Origin: Chachezhania antarctica
GTDB taxonomy: Bacteria > Pseudomonadota > Alphaproteobacteria > Rhodobacterales > Rhodobacteraceae
Assembly: GCF_003646465.1 (NCBI RefSeq)
Contig: NZ_QZEX01000011.1
Coordinates: forward strand, 1-64,000
Reading direction: 5' to 3'
DNA: 64,000 nt
Shown here: positions 52,641 through 62,386 of the stretch, piece after piece
How the letters are laid out: each line of letters opens with the position of its first letter
Numbering within the stretch: position 1 is the stretch's first letter
Made by a program: the position numbers and the translations under genes
The notes under the pieces: model-generated
What the model saw: the letters and a program-made list of their open reading frames with translations, nothing else
Database searches by the model: none
What the model was told of the DNA's origin: nothing

Positions 52641-52650
52641 TTTCGCGAAA
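52641..52650. promoter_or_regulatory. Palindrome in the CocE/HTH-regulator promoter
   Basis: TTTCGCGAAA is a perfect 10-bp palindrome in the 114-bp gap between the divergent CocE and HTH-regulator genes. It is a candidate operator for that regulator; a 10-bp perfect palindrome alone is weak evidence. Confidence 0.35.
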
Positions 52651-52693
52651 CGGCGCATATTGACTTCCTTTGTGCGTCAGTTAGCTTCACCCC

Positions 52694-53500
52694 ATGCCTC
52701 CTGACCCCCTTACCAGCAATCTGGCGTTCGCCTGCACGTTGTTTCCGTCCATCGCGCATGTCTGCCGGCGGATCGGAATCAATCGCCAGCAGTTCAACAA
52801 GTACCTGTCGGGCACCGTGCGCCCGTCCCGCCACAACATGCGCCGGATCTGCGATTTCTTCGGCGTCACCGAAGCCGAGCTGCTGATGGAGCCTGCGCGC
52901 TTTGCCGAACTGATCTCGCTCCGCCGGCGTCCGGGCAGCGAGCAGGAGGTCACGCCGCTGGGCCCGACGCTGAAGCGGCTCAGCCAGTTTTCCACGCCGC
53001 TGCACCGGTATGTCGGCGGGTATTTCCGCTACTTCCATTCCTACAGCAATCCGGGGATGATCATGCGGTCCTACGCGCAGATCACCCGCCGGGACGGCCA
53101 TTACCTGTGGAAGAACATCGAACGGGAAGACACCGCCCAGGGCGGCCCGCGGGACGTGTTCAAGTATGAAGGCATGGTCTTCTACCTTGGCGAACGGATC
53201 AACGTGGTCGAGAACGAGGCGCTGCTGTCGTCCTCGATCACGCAGATGATCCTGTACCCGTCCTACAATGCCGGCATCGACTACCTGCTGGGCATCCAGA
53301 CGGGCGGGCCGCTGAAGCGCGGGCGCAAGCCTTCGGCGTCACGGGTGGTGCTGGATTACCTTGGCCAGAACGTCGACGCCCGCCGCGCGATGGCGCAATG
53401 CGGGCTGTTCGCGCCCGAGGAGCTGGACCCGAAGATCGTGCAGCTTGTCCGCAACGAGATGCCCACCGGCGCCTGGACCTTCGAGGTCGAGCAGCTCTGA
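52694..53500 (+). CDS. XRE-type HTH transcriptional regulator with long C-terminal domain
   Basis: A 268-residue protein. Residues about 15-60 (SIAHVCRRIGINRQQFNKYL, then SGTVRPSRHNMRRICDFFGV) form a Cro/C1-type HTH. The rest, from about residue 80, is a mixed fold (YVGGYFRYFHSYSNPGMIMR, YLWKNIEREDTAQGG) I do not assign to a named family. It is divergent from the CocE-ABC operon and likely regulates it. It ends two bases before the stop of the convergent response-regulator gene. Confidence 0.82.
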   Translation: MPPDPLTSNLAFACTLFPSIAHVCRRIGINRQQFNKYLSGTVRPSRHNMRRICDFFGVTEAELLMEPARFAELISLRRRPGSEQEVTPLGPTLKRLSQFSTPLHRYVGGYFRYFHSYSNPGMIMRSYAQITRRDGHYLWKNIEREDTAQGGPRDVFKYEGMVFYLGERINVVENEALLSSSITQMILYPSYNAGIDYLLGIQTGGPLKRGRKPSASRVVLDYLGQNVDARRAMAQCGLFAPEELDPKIVQLVRNEMPTGAWTFEVEQL

Positions 53501-53502
53501 AC

Positions 53503-54219
53503 TTATCTCCGGCCCGACAGCCACGTTTCCAGATCCCGCTGCGCCGCGTCGAGCGTTTCGATGTTGATCGTGCGGGTCACCAGCGCCCGGTTCAGCGCGC
53601 GGACGCGCTTGTTCAGCGTCAGGTCGTCGTCTAGGTCCGACAGGACGCCCAGCTTTTCGTAAAGCGACAGCAGCCGGTTCTGCACGGTGCGCAGGGACAT
53701 CCCCCGCCGTTCCGCGATCAGCTTGTCCTGCAGCCCCAACGCCAGGTCGATCAGCACGGCGAATTCGCTGTCATCCAGGCGGGTGCGCGGCGATGCAGCG
53801 CTTTTCTGGCGGCGGTGGATTTCGCGATCCACCATGATCTGGCCTTCGGCCAGCACGGCGCGCAAGGCCAGTTTCAGCCGGTCGCGCGAGGCGGTCTTCA
53901 GGATGTAGCCATAGGCGCTGTCTTCGGGGACGATCTGTTCGATCCCGCGGAAATAGGCGTCGTCGGCGTAGTTCGACCAGAACAGGATCCGGCTTTGCGG
54001 ACGTTCGGCCCAGATCGTGCGGGCGGCCTCTATCCCGTTGCGGCGGTCCATCTGCAGGTCCATCACGATGGCGCCGATGGCCCCGGCGCGGGCCTCTTCC
54101 TCGCCCGCCGCACCATCGGTGGCATGGAAGATCTCGGTCACTTCGGGCAGGGCTTCTGCCAGCGCGTCCTGCAGGTAGGTGGCGTGGAACTGGTCGTCCT
54201 CGACGATAAGTGCCCTCAT
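53503..54219 (-). CDS. Response regulator with LuxR-type HTH output
   Basis: A 238-residue regulator: receiver domain about 1-125 with RALIVEDDQFH acidic pocket, phosphoacceptor aspartate in IVMDLQMD at about residue 54, and the lysine of YILKTASRD; then a helical output with ERRGMSLRTVQNRLLSLYEK as the recognition part. Forms a pair with the kinase gene upstream (overlap of four bases at its start). Probably binds the tandem dyads at 55478-55517. Confidence 0.85.
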   Translation of the reverse strand: MRALIVEDDQFHATYLQDALAEALPEVTEIFHATDGAAGEEEARAGAIGAIVMDLQMDRRNGIEAARTIWAERPQSRILFWSNYADDAYFRGIEQIVPEDSAYGYILKTASRDRLKLALRAVLAEGQIMVDREIHRRQKSAASPRTRLDDSEFAVLIDLALGLQDKLIAERRGMSLRTVQNRLLSLYEKLGVLSDLDDDLTLNKRVRALNRALVTRTINIETLDAAQRDLETWLSGRR

Positions 54220-55406
54220 GCCCCGCCCTCCAGCAGTACTCGGATGGTGCAGCCGTATTCGTTCACGATGTCCAGTTCGGCCGGGATCAGCCGCGCCCGG
54301 GTGCGCATGTGGGCAAGGCCCGACGTGCGCCGCGGGGCGGCCGGCATGCCCCGCCCGTTGTCGCGCACCGCCACGACAAGGCGGGTGCCGTCCATCGGGT
54401 AGATCCGCACGTCGATGCGACCGGCGCCGGAATGGCGGACGGCGTTGTTGATCGCCTCCTGCACGATGCGGAACAGCGCGGTGCGCACCGTCGGGTCCAG
54501 CCTGTCGGGCGCGCCCCTAGTGTCGTCCGTCACCTCGATTTCGACCGGGGAGGGGCCCGCGGCGCGTTCCAGGTGGACGCGGACGGCATGTTCGAAGCCG
54601 AAGAGATCCAGAAGCGTCGGCACGGCGGTGTCGATGATCTGGCGCAGATCGCCGATGGTCTCGGACACGCGTTCCGCCAGATCGGCGCGCGACAGCGGCG
54701 CCTCTCCCGTGATTTCGCGCAGCAGGCGGGTAAGATCGGCCAGCGTCTGGTCGTGCAGGTCCATCCCGATGCGCTGGCGTTCCTGTTCCAGCGTCTGGGT
54801 CAGCCGCAACGCGCCGCGGCGCAGGCCTTCCTCGCGCGCCTGAGCCTCCTGCCCGACCTGCGCCGCGCGTTGCGCCTGTTCGGCGGTGTGGAGCGCATGG
54901 AAATAGGGCGACAGCACATCGGCCACGTGCTGCGCCTGCTGGACCGTGTCGAGCGTGTAGAGCCCCGGCGTGGAATGCGAGATGTTGAGCGTGCCGATGG
55001 GCTGGCCCAGCACCTTCATCATCACATGCACGCGCGACCGCAGGGCGTGGTTGAAGATCGGCTCGGAACAGGCGCCTTCGAAGGTCTGGCGGGGGTCCTG
55101 CATCGCGTCGTGGCACAGCATGTAATCGCATTCGCCGGCAAACATGTCCCGCAGGGGCGAGACATCGACCCGCGTGCGGGCACGGGACCATCGCGTCTGG
55201 ATGCCGACTTCGTAGCTCGACAGCCAGCCGGTGCGGTCGTTCAGGCACAGGTCGGCATGGGTGAAGGGAATGACCTCGGCGATCTCGTCGGCCACGGCTT
55301 CCAGTGCCGACGCGATATCGGTCCGCTCGGCCAGATGCGTCGAGATGCGCAGGAACACGTCTCCGGCGGCAGACCCGGTGGCGGGCGCCTGCAAGGCATT
55401 GGTCAT
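54216..55406 (-). CDS. Sensor histidine kinase (GAF, NarL/DesK-type)
   Basis: A 396-residue soluble kinase with no clear membrane helices. Order: GAF-like sensor about 20-180, HisKA_3 dimer/phosphoacceptor helix with His218 in GMDLHDQTLADLTRLLREIT, and HATPase with INNAVRHSGAGRIDVRI and DNGRGMPAAPRRTSGLAHMR. Soluble kinases of this kind sense an internal signal. Divergent from the sugar ABC operon, which it presumably controls through the paired regulator. Confidence 0.87.
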   Translation of the reverse strand: MTNALQAPATGSAAGDVFLRISTHLAERTDIASALEAVADEIAEVIPFTHADLCLNDRTGWLSSYEVGIQTRWSRARTRVDVSPLRDMFAGECDYMLCHDAMQDPRQTFEGACSEPIFNHALRSRVHVMMKVLGQPIGTLNISHSTPGLYTLDTVQQAQHVADVLSPYFHALHTAEQAQRAAQVGQEAQAREEGLRRGALRLTQTLEQERQRIGMDLHDQTLADLTRLLREITGEAPLSRADLAERVSETIGDLRQIIDTAVPTLLDLFGFEHAVRVHLERAAGPSPVEIEVTDDTRGAPDRLDPTVRTALFRIVQEAINNAVRHSGAGRIDVRIYPMDGTRLVVAVRDNGRGMPAAPRRTSGLAHMRTRARLIPAELDIVNEYGCTIRVLLEGGA

Positions 55407-55477
55407 GATCTCCTCCCCGCGCGCGCTGCGCGTTCCCGCAAGTGTGGCAAGAGATTACCTGAAAGAAAACACCCTGA

Positions 55478-55517
55478 CCCGCAAACACGGTGCGGGAACC
55501 CGCAACATCTCTGCGGG
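55478..55517. promoter_or_regulatory. Tandem dyads upstream of the sugar ABC operon
   Basis: Two copies of CCCGCA-N7-TGCGGG (55478-55496 and 55499-55517) are spaced 21 bp start to start, two helical turns. A further CCCGCA half-site lies at 55435-55440, 43 bp upstream, in near phase. This looks like an operator array for the LuxR-type response regulator encoded on the left; it is about 100-140 bp before the binding-protein start. Confidence 0.6.
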
Positions 55518-55619
55518 TGGATGCCTTTACAGGGGTATGGAGGCGTTTCATGATCGCCTCATCCGTGCTCTCGATGACGCGGAATTAAGCGCAGGTTCCA
55601 TGCGCGTAGGGAGGAATAC

Positions 55620-56630
55620 ATGACAATTTCCAAGATGCTGCTGAGCGCGGCAGGCTTTGCCATGGTCGCCGGACTGGCCCAGGCCGACACCTCGGGCAAG
55701 CGGATCGCGCTGTCCAACAACTATGCCGGCAACTCGTGGCGGCAGGCGATGCTCGAAACCTTTCAGGAGACGGGCAAGCAGGCCGTGGACGACGGTGTCG
55801 TGGCGGCGGCGGATGCCTATACCACGTCGGAAAACCAGGCGACCGAGCAGGCCGCGCAGATCCAGAACATGATCCTGCAGGGCTATGACGCCATCGTGCT
55901 GAACGCCGCTTCGCCCACCGCCCTTAACGGCGCGGTCAAGGAAGCCTGCGACGCCGGGCTGGTCGTGGTCAGCTTCGACGGTATCGTGACCGAGCCCTGC
56001 GCCTGGCGGATCGCGGTCGATTTCGCGGCCATGGGCAAGGAAGAGGTCGACTATCTGGCCACCCGCCTGCCCGATGGCGGCAAGCTGCTGGAAATCCGCG
56101 GGCTGGCCGGTGTCTTCGTCGATGACGAGATCTCCAAGGGCATCCACGAAGGCGTGGCCGAACACGACCAGTTCGAAATCGTGGGTTCCGTCCACGGCGA
56201 CTGGGCACAGGACGTGTCCCAGAAGGCCGTCGCGGGCATCCTGCCGTCGCTGCCGCCGGTCGTCGGCGTCGTGACGCAGGGCGGGGATGGCTACGGGGCC
56301 GCGCAGGCGTTCAAGGCCGCTGGCCGCGACACGCCGCTGATCGTGCTGGGCAACCGCCAGGACGAACTGAAATGGTGGTCCGAACAGCACGAAGCCAACG
56401 GCTATGAAACCATGTCGCTGTCGATTGCCCCCGGCGTCGCCTCGCTGGCGTTCTGGGTTGCGCAGCAGGTGCTGGATGGCGCCGACGTGCCGAAGGACCT
56501 GACCGTGCCGTTCCTGAAGATCACGCAGGACAACCTTGCCGAGGCGCTGGAAACCACGCCCGAAGGCTCGGTCGCCAACGTGACCTATACGCTCGATGAC
56601 GCCAAGACGGTCATCTCCGACGCCAAGTGA
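55620..56630 (+). CDS. Sugar ABC transporter substrate-binding protein (family 1/RbsB-like)
   Basis: A 336-residue periplasmic binding protein with a signal peptide of about 21 residues ([20 protein letters not shown]). The mature part has RbsB-like features: [40 protein letters not shown], and [20 protein letters not shown]. Ligand is unknown but a monosaccharide-like compound is expected. GGGAGG precedes the ATG. First gene of the five-gene operon. Confidence 0.9.
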   Translation: MTISKMLLSAAGFAMVAGLAQADTSGKRIALSNNYAGNSWRQAMLETFQETGKQAVDDGVVAAADAYTTSENQATEQAAQIQNMILQGYDAIVLNAASPTALNGAVKEACDAGLVVVSFDGIVTEPCAWRIAVDFAAMGKEEVDYLATRLPDGGKLLEIRGLAGVFVDDEISKGIHEGVAEHDQFEIVGSVHGDWAQDVSQKAVAGILPSLPPVVGVVTQGGDGYGAAQAFKAAGRDTPLIVLGNRQDELKWWSEQHEANGYETMSLSIAPGVASLAFWVAQQVLDGADVPKDLTVPFLKITQDNLAEALETTPEGSVANVTYTLDDAKTVISDAK

Positions 56631-56685
56631 TACGACCCGGCGGGCCCCGTCCGGCGGCCCGCCCCTCATTCGAATTGGAGCGCTC

Positions 56686-58107
56686 ATGTCCGATCATGAG
56701 ACCGCCCCGATCGTGACGCTGACGGACGCGGCCCGGCATTTCGGGCCCGTTCGCGCGCTCGACGGGGTCAGCCTGTCTGTTGCCCCGGGGGACTGCATCG
56801 GGCTTGTCGGCCACAACGGCGCGGGCAAGTCGACGCTGGTGAACCTTGTGAACGGTGGCCTTGCCCCTTCGTCGGGGGAGATCCGGTTTCCCGGAGGTGC
56901 AAGCGCGCTGGAGGCCGGTGTGCGGTCGGTGTTTCAGGAACTGTCGCTGTGTCCCAACCTGACGGTGGCCGAAAACCTTCGGATCTCGCACAGCGCGCTG
57001 AAGGGCCCCGGCTGGCGGACGCGCGCACGGGCCGAGATTTCCGAAAGCCTGAACACCATCTTTCCCGGTCACGGCATCGACCCGAATGCCGAGGTCGATA
57101 CACTGTCGATCGCCCAACGCCAGATGGTCGAGATCGCCATCGGCTTCGCCCCTCGCGGCACGCAGGCCCGGCTGGTGATCCTTGACGAGCCGACATCGTC
57201 GCTGGACGCGGGCATTGCCGATCAGCTGCTGGCCCATGTGAAACGCTTTTGCGGATCGGGCGGCGCAGTGATCTTCATCTCCCACATGCTGGGCGAGGTC
57301 TTCGACGTCGCCAGCCGTATCGTCGTGCTGAAGGATGGCAAGGTGGTCGCCGAACGCATCACGGCCGATTTCACGCGGCAGGGCCTTGTCGATGCGATGG
57401 GGCATGTGACGACAGAAACCGCGACCACTGAAACCGCACGCGCGCATGGCCCCCAAGTGGTGCAGACCGAACAGGGCCTGACCGCGCGCAAGGGCGAAGT
57501 CGTGGGCCTGTCGGGCCTTGCTGGCCATGGCCAGGCCGAAGCGCTCGCGAAGCTCTACCTCTCACGTTCATCCTCATGGCGGTCGCGCAAGGTGCCCGAT
57601 GTTGTCTTCGTGGCCGGCGACCGTCCGCGCGACGGGGTGCTGCCGCTGTGGTCGATCCTGCGCAATATCTCGATCTCGATCCTTCAGCAGGGCGCCAAGC
57701 GTGGCCTTGTGAACCGCGAAGCCGAAACCGCCATCGCGGCAGACTGGAAATCCCGCATCGGCATCCGCACCGATGACGTGACCAACCCGATCCTGTCGTT
57801 GTCAGGTGGCAATCAGCAGAAGGTGCTGTTCGCCCGCGCGCTGGCCTCGCCCGCGCAGGTGGTGATCATGGACGACCCGATGCGCGGCGTGGACGTGGGC
57901 ACCAAGCAGGACGTCTATGCCATGATCCGGGCCGAGGCCGCGAAGGGCCGCACCTTCCTGTGGTATTCGACCGAGACGGAAGAGGTCTGCCAGTGCGACC
58001 GCGTCTTCGTTTTCCGCAACCACGAGATCAGCGCCGAGTTGACCGGCGCCGACATCACCGAAGAACGGATCCTGCAGGCGTCCTTCGAAATGCAGGAGGC
58101 ATCATGA
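56686..58107 (+). CDS. Sugar ABC transporter ATP-binding protein (RbsA-like, two domains)
   Basis: A 473-residue tandem ATPase. The N-terminal domain has Walker [10 protein letters not shown] at about 42-50 and Walker [13 protein letters not shown]; its signature is degenerate (LSIAQRQMV). The C-terminal domain lacks a classic Walker A ([13 protein letters not shown]) but has [15 protein letters not shown] and [13 protein letters not shown], which is the normal asymmetry of RbsA-type ATPases. The second domain is somewhat shorter than usual. The stop overlaps the next permease start by four bases. Confidence 0.9.
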   Translation: MSDHETAPIVTLTDAARHFGPVRALDGVSLSVAPGDCIGLVGHNGAGKSTLVNLVNGGLAPSSGEIRFPGGASALEAGVRSVFQELSLCPNLTVAENLRISHSALKGPGWRTRARAEISESLNTIFPGHGIDPNAEVDTLSIAQRQMVEIAIGFAPRGTQARLVILDEPTSSLDAGIADQLLAHVKRFCGSGGAVIFISHMLGEVFDVASRIVVLKDGKVVAERITADFTRQGLVDAMGHVTTETATTETARAHGPQVVQTEQGLTARKGEVVGLSGLAGHGQAEALAKLYLSRSSSWRSRKVPDVVFVAGDRPRDGVLPLWSILRNISISILQQGAKRGLVNREAETAIAADWKSRIGIRTDDVTNPILSLSGGNQQKVLFARALASPAQVVIMDDPMRGVDVGTKQDVYAMIRAEAAKGRTFLWYSTETEEVCQCDRVFVFRNHEISAELTGADITEERILQASFEMQEAS

Positions 58108-59033
58108 CCTTCCTTTCCCGCCACAGGATCATCCTTCCCGTGGTCTCGCTGGCCGTACTGCTGGCCGCAACGTTCTACATGCAGCCCCGCGCGATGAGTT
58201 ATTTCGGGCTGAACCTGCTGTTCAACCTCGCCGTTCCCATCGCGCTGGCGACGATTGCACAGATGATGATCATCATGGTCAACGACATCGACCTGTCGCT
58301 GGGCGCCTTCGTCAGCCTTGCGGCCTGCGTGACGGCGACGTTTCTGAACGACACGCCGATGATCGGCCTGTTGATCCTTCTGGCGCTGATCCTGTCCTAT
58401 GCCGTGCTGGGCGCCCTGATTCACGCGCTGGAACTGCCCGCCATCGTCGTGACGCTGGGCATGTCCTTCGTGTGGAGCGGGCTTGCGCTGTTCATCCTGT
58501 CCTCTCCCGGTGGCGCGTCGCCCGGCTGGCTGCGGACGCTGATGACGGTGAAGCCGCCCTTCGCACCCATGGCCGTGGTCGCGGCGGTGATCATCGCCGG
58601 CGTCACCCATCTGCTGATCATCCGGTCCGGTCTTGGCACCGTTCTGCGGGGCGTGGGCGGCAATGCACGGTCGGTCGAGCGCGCGGGCTGGCCCGTGATC
58701 CGGCTGAAGGCGCTGGCCTACGGGCTGGCGGGGCTCTTCGGCGTGCTGGCCGGCATGGCGCTTGTGGGGCTCACCACGTCGGCCGATGCCAATATCGCGC
58801 TGCGCTACACACTGCTGTCCATCGCGGGCGTGATCCTTGGCGGCGGAGAGTTCACCGGCGGCAAGGTCAGCCCCGTGGGCGCCGTGATCGGGGCGCTGAC
58901 CCTGACGCTGGCCGCATCGTTCCTGTCGTTCATGCGGCTGTCGCCCGACTGGCAGATCGGCGCACAGGGGGCGATCCTGATCCTTGTGCTGACCGCGCGC
59001 CTGATCTTCAGCCGCAAGGGGGCCGAGGCATGA
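58104..59033 (+). CDS. Sugar ABC transporter permease 1 (RbsC-like)
   Basis: A 309-residue inner-membrane protein with about eight to ten helices. BPD_transp_2 features include [40 protein letters not shown] and [20 protein letters not shown]. Start ATG 58104 overlaps the ATPase stop; the stop overlaps the next gene's ATG. Probably pairs with permease 2 as a heterodimer. Confidence 0.9.
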   Translation: MTFLSRHRIILPVVSLAVLLAATFYMQPRAMSYFGLNLLFNLAVPIALATIAQMMIIMVNDIDLSLGAFVSLAACVTATFLNDTPMIGLLILLALILSYAVLGALIHALELPAIVVTLGMSFVWSGLALFILSSPGGASPGWLRTLMTVKPPFAPMAVVAAVIIAGVTHLLIIRSGLGTVLRGVGGNARSVERAGWPVIRLKALAYGLAGLFGVLAGMALVGLTTSADANIALRYTLLSIAGVILGGGEFTGGKVSPVGAVIGALTLTLAASFLSFMRLSPDWQIGAQGAILILVLTARLIFSRKGAEA

Positions 59034-59965
59034 GCGCGCTCTCCAGGCCCTGGATCTGGTCGTGGCTGGCCGCCGCCGCGGCCTTTGCCCTGACGCTTGT
59101 CCTGACGTCGGGCCGGGGTGGAGGCGAACTGGCCTATGCCGCCCTGTCCTTCGGCGCCTTCGCCGCCATCGTGGGGCTGGGCCAGATGCTGGTGATCACG
59201 CTGGGCCCCGGCAATGTCGACCTGTCGATCCCCGCGACGATGACACTGGCGGCCACCCTGGCGCTGAAAGCCATGAGCAGCGATCCCGGCACCGCGTGGC
59301 TGGGCCTGATCACGGCGCTGGCCGTGGGCGTCGGCACGGGGCTGGCGAATTACGCGCTGATCTTCCTGTTGCGCCTGCCGCCGATCATCGCGACGCTCGC
59401 GGCGTCACTCGTCTACCAGTCCGTCGCGATCTGGTCGAACCGGGGCCTGCGGATCAAGCCGCCCGAAGGGCTGGCCGACTTCGCCACCGGGCGGTTTCTT
59501 GGCCTGCCCAACGTGGCGTGGGTCGGGCTGGTGCTGGCAATTGTGGTCTGGGTCGTGCTGGAACGTTCCGTCTGGGGCCGCTGGTTGCTGGCCACGGGGC
59601 AGAACCTGCGCGTCGCGCGATTGGCCGGTGTCCCGGTCGAGCTTGTGCGCGCCACGACCTATGTCTCGGTCGCCGTCTTCGCGTCGCTGGCGGGCTACCT
59701 GCTGGCCAGCTTCTCGGGCGGCGCGGCGCTGAACATGGGTGCGGAATACCTGTTGATGTCGATTGCCGTCGTCGTGATCGGCGGCAGCTCCATCGCCGGG
59801 GGCAATTCCAACGTGCCCGGCGTCTGGGGGGCTGCGCTTTTCATGTTCCTCGTCGTGTCGATGCTGAACAGCTATGGCGCGGGCGCGGGCGTCCGCAACG
59901 TTCTGACCGGCGCCATGATCATCGCGATCGTCATCGCAGCCAGCACAAGAAGGACACGCGCATGA
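59030..59965 (+). CDS. Sugar ABC transporter permease 2 (RbsC-like)
   Basis: A 311-residue permease of the same family, with LVITLGPGNVDLSIPATMTL, LRLPPIIATLAASLVYQSVA and GGSSIAGGNSNVPGVWGAAL. Overlaps both neighbours by four bases (ATGA), indicating tightly coupled expression. Confidence 0.9.
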   Translation: MSALSRPWIWSWLAAAAAFALTLVLTSGRGGGELAYAALSFGAFAAIVGLGQMLVITLGPGNVDLSIPATMTLAATLALKAMSSDPGTAWLGLITALAVGVGTGLANYALIFLLRLPPIIATLAASLVYQSVAIWSNRGLRIKPPEGLADFATGRFLGLPNVAWVGLVLAIVVWVVLERSVWGRWLLATGQNLRVARLAGVPVELVRATTYVSVAVFASLAGYLLASFSGGAALNMGAEYLLMSIAVVVIGGSSIAGGNSNVPGVWGAALFMFLVVSMLNSYGAGAGVRNVLTGAMIIAIVIAASTRRTRA

Positions 59966-60888
59966 TCACCCTGCCGCCGCACCTTGAGATCCACGATGAC
60001 CGCTTCGCCACGCTGGTCCACCCCATGTCGACGCTGGACGAGATCGCGACCGGCTTCACCTGGACGGAAGGCCCCGTCTGGTTCGGCGACCACGATTGCC
60101 TGCTGTTTTCCGACATCCCCAGCCAGCGGATCCTGCGCTGGTCCGAAGGGGAGGGCGTGTCGGTCTTCCGCAGCGGATCGGGCTTCAACAACGGCAACAC
60201 GCGCGACCATCTGGGCCGGCTTGTCGGCTGCCGCCACGGGACGCGCGACGTGGTGCGGACGGAATTCGACGGATCGCTGACCGCTCTGGCTGACAGCTAT
60301 GAAGGCAAACGCCTCAACTCGCCCAACGATGTCGTGGTCAGTTCCGACGGCGCGGTGTGGTTCACCGATCCCACCTACGGCATCATTTCGAACTTTGAAG
60401 GTTACAGGGCCGAGCCCGAACAACCCGCGAGAAACGTCTATCGCCTGTCGCCCGACGGGGACCTGAAAGCAGTGGCGAGTGATTTTGTCCAGCCCAACGG
60501 GCTGTGCTTCTCGCCCGACGAAAGGGTGCTCTACATCGCCGAAAGCGGCTCCAGCCATGACGACGCGGTGCCATCGGTGATCCGCAAGTTCGCCGTCGAC
60601 GGCGCCACGCTGCGCGATCTTGGCGCCTTCGCCCATATCACCCCGGGCCTGCCCGACGGGCTGCGCTGCGACGTGCTGGGCAATGTCTGGACATCCGCCG
60701 CCGACGGGGTGCAGTGCTTCGCGCCCGACGGCGCGCTTCTGGGCAAGATCCTTGTGCCGCAGATCGTATCGAACCTGTGCTTCGGCGGCCGCGACGGGCA
60801 TCGCCTGTTCATCACGGCCAAGACGTCTGTCTACCGCGTGTTCGTAGACGTCCGTGGGGCGGAGCCATGGACGCGTGGAGCCGCCTGA
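59962..60888 (+). CDS. SMP-30/gluconolactonase family lactonase
   Basis: A 308-residue six-blade beta-propeller lactone hydrolase. Metal-site features: TWTEGPVWFGDHDCLLFSDI with the first-ligand glutamate, NGNTRDHLGRLVGC, RLNSPNDVVVSSDGAVWFTD with the Asn ligand, and GLPDGLRCDVLGNVWTS with the Asp ligand. It would open a sugar lactone formed after import and oxidation of the sugar, but no sugar dehydrogenase is in the operon. Coupled to permease 2 by a four-base overlap. Confidence 0.88.
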   Translation: MITLPPHLEIHDDRFATLVHPMSTLDEIATGFTWTEGPVWFGDHDCLLFSDIPSQRILRWSEGEGVSVFRSGSGFNNGNTRDHLGRLVGCRHGTRDVVRTEFDGSLTALADSYEGKRLNSPNDVVVSSDGAVWFTDPTYGIISNFEGYRAEPEQPARNVYRLSPDGDLKAVASDFVQPNGLCFSPDERVLYIAESGSSHDDAVPSVIRKFAVDGATLRDLGAFAHITPGLPDGLRCDVLGNVWTSAADGVQCFAPDGALLGKILVPQIVSNLCFGGRDGHRLFITAKTSVYRVFVDVRGAEPWTRGAA

Positions 60889-60915
60889 CCACAGGCGCTT
60901 TGTGTCAATTGTTTC

Positions 60916-60940
60916 CCTGACAGGCGGTTTCCGCGTCAGG
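60916..60940 (+). terminator. Hairpin after the sugar ABC/lactonase operon
   Basis: CCTGAC and GTCAGG form a 6-bp stem enclosing a second GCGG/CCGC stem with a short loop, 27 bp after the lactonase stop. No T-tract follows, so termination would be partial or factor-aided. Confidence 0.5.
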
Positions 60941-61090
60941 CTGGTACAACACTTACACTTCTCCCGCACCGCGAATTTCTGGGGATACATCGACAGTCCA
61001 TAAGCCCGGCCATGCTCAACCCCATACCCAAGGGTTGCGAAGCTGCATCGCCCGTTTCGGGGCGCACAATTGCAAAAGGCTGAGAAGATC

Positions 61091-62302
61091 ATGTTTGGAT
61101 TGTTCAAATCATTCCCCAAGACCCGCGACTGGGACATTGAAGCAGAGACGGGACGGGGCGATCCCTATTTCCCGGAAGACACCGGCAGATACGCAGGGCG
61201 CGGCCGGCAGGACGACGACCGGCGCGACACGGATGACGGCACCGATTTCGGGCCGGACTGGTCCTTCGGTGTGAACCCGATCGCACAGGTCGTGGACAAG
61301 CTTCCCGCACCTGCCTTCCAGCCGATGGAAAACGTGAATGCGCTGAACGTCTTGCCGGTTAATATCTGGATCGACTGGAACGGCGGCGACACGTTCCACG
61401 GCACCGACGGCATCGACTTCGCCTGGGGCCTTGGCGGGCGTGACCAGATCCTTCTGTATGACGGCAACGACGTGGCCTATGGCGGCGCTGGAAACGACCT
61501 GATCCTCGGCGGTCGTGGCGACGACACGCTGTTCGGCGGCGTGGGCTCGGATGTTCTGTCCGGTGACGTCGGCGATGACACGCTTGATGGCGGCGACGGC
61601 GACGACATTCTGATCGGCGGGCACGGTCGTGACGGGATCTACGGTGGCGCAGGCAACGACACGATCAAGGGTGACACCGGCAATGATCGGGTCCGCGCCG
61701 GCGACGGCGACGACCATGTCGAAGGCGGAGATGAAAACGATGTCCTTTGGGGTGACGAAGGCAACGACACCATGTTCGGCGGCTCCGGCGACGACCAGGT
61801 CATGGGGGGCATGGGCAACGACCTGCTGCGGGGGGGTCAGGGCGATGACGATATCCGCGGCGGGGTCGGGTCCGACGATCTGTACGGCGACCAGGGCAAC
61901 GATTTCATGCTGGCCGGTAATGGCAACGACCACATCCGTGGCGGCACGAACGGCGCGGGTTCGGTCGGCGACTACATGATCGGCGGCGGCGGTTTCGACG
62001 CGTTCTATTTTGCCAAGGGCGACAGCGGTGGCATTGCCGCCCCGATGGACGTGGTCGAGGATTTCGTGTCTGGCGGCGATCTGCTGGTCTTCGAGGATTT
62101 CGGGACGTCGTCCTTCCTGGGCGAAGCGGACGGGTTTTCGGGCGTGCCAGGGGCCGAGGCCTATTTCGAGCACACCCAAAGCGACATCCACGGCGATGTG
62201 ACGATCGTGCATCTTCGCGACGGGAACGATCTGGCCGAGGATCTGTCGGTCTCGTTGCTGGGCCATGTCGACCTCACGGCAAACGACCTGTTCATCGTGT
62301 GA
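61091..62302 (+). CDS. RTX calcium-binding secreted protein
   Basis: A 403-residue acidic protein with about 17 glycine-aspartate nonapeptide RTX repeats between residues about 125 and 290 (forms such as GGAGNDLIL, GGDGDDILI, GGQGDDDIR), which form Ca2+-binding beta-rolls. The C-terminal 60-80 residues, ending in VDLTANDLFIV, look like a type I secretion signal region. The N-terminal 100 residues have no recognised enzyme domain. ATG 61091 follows GAGAAG; an upstream TTG is less likely. No type I secretion genes are in the window. Function unknown, possibly surface or adhesion. Confidence 0.88.
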   Translation: MFGLFKSFPKTRDWDIEAETGRGDPYFPEDTGRYAGRGRQDDDRRDTDDGTDFGPDWSFGVNPIAQVVDKLPAPAFQPMENVNALNVLPVNIWIDWNGGDTFHGTDGIDFAWGLGGRDQILLYDGNDVAYGGAGNDLILGGRGDDTLFGGVGSDVLSGDVGDDTLDGGDGDDILIGGHGRDGIYGGAGNDTIKGDTGNDRVRAGDGDDHVEGGDENDVLWGDEGNDTMFGGSGDDQVMGGMGNDLLRGGQGDDDIRGGVGSDDLYGDQGNDFMLAGNGNDHIRGGTNGAGSVGDYMIGGGGFDAFYFAKGDSGGIAAPMDVVEDFVSGGDLLVFEDFGTSSFLGEADGFSGVPGAEAYFEHTQSDIHGDVTIVHLRDGNDLAEDLSVSLLGHVDLTANDLFIV

Positions 62303-62386
62303 CGAACGCGGGTCAGGCAACAGCCTGGCCCGCCATCGCAGCAAGAACGGGTGGCGCGGGGACGGTCCGGTCCCGGCGCCATTTCT

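Noticed and set aside
57484-58107. Broken second ATPase domain in the sugar transporter
   Set aside because: Loss of Walker A in the C-terminal domain is normal for RbsA-type tandem ATPases.
61480-61957. Tandem DNA repeat element
   Set aside because: The nucleotide periodicity simply encodes the RTX nonapeptide repeats of the protein.
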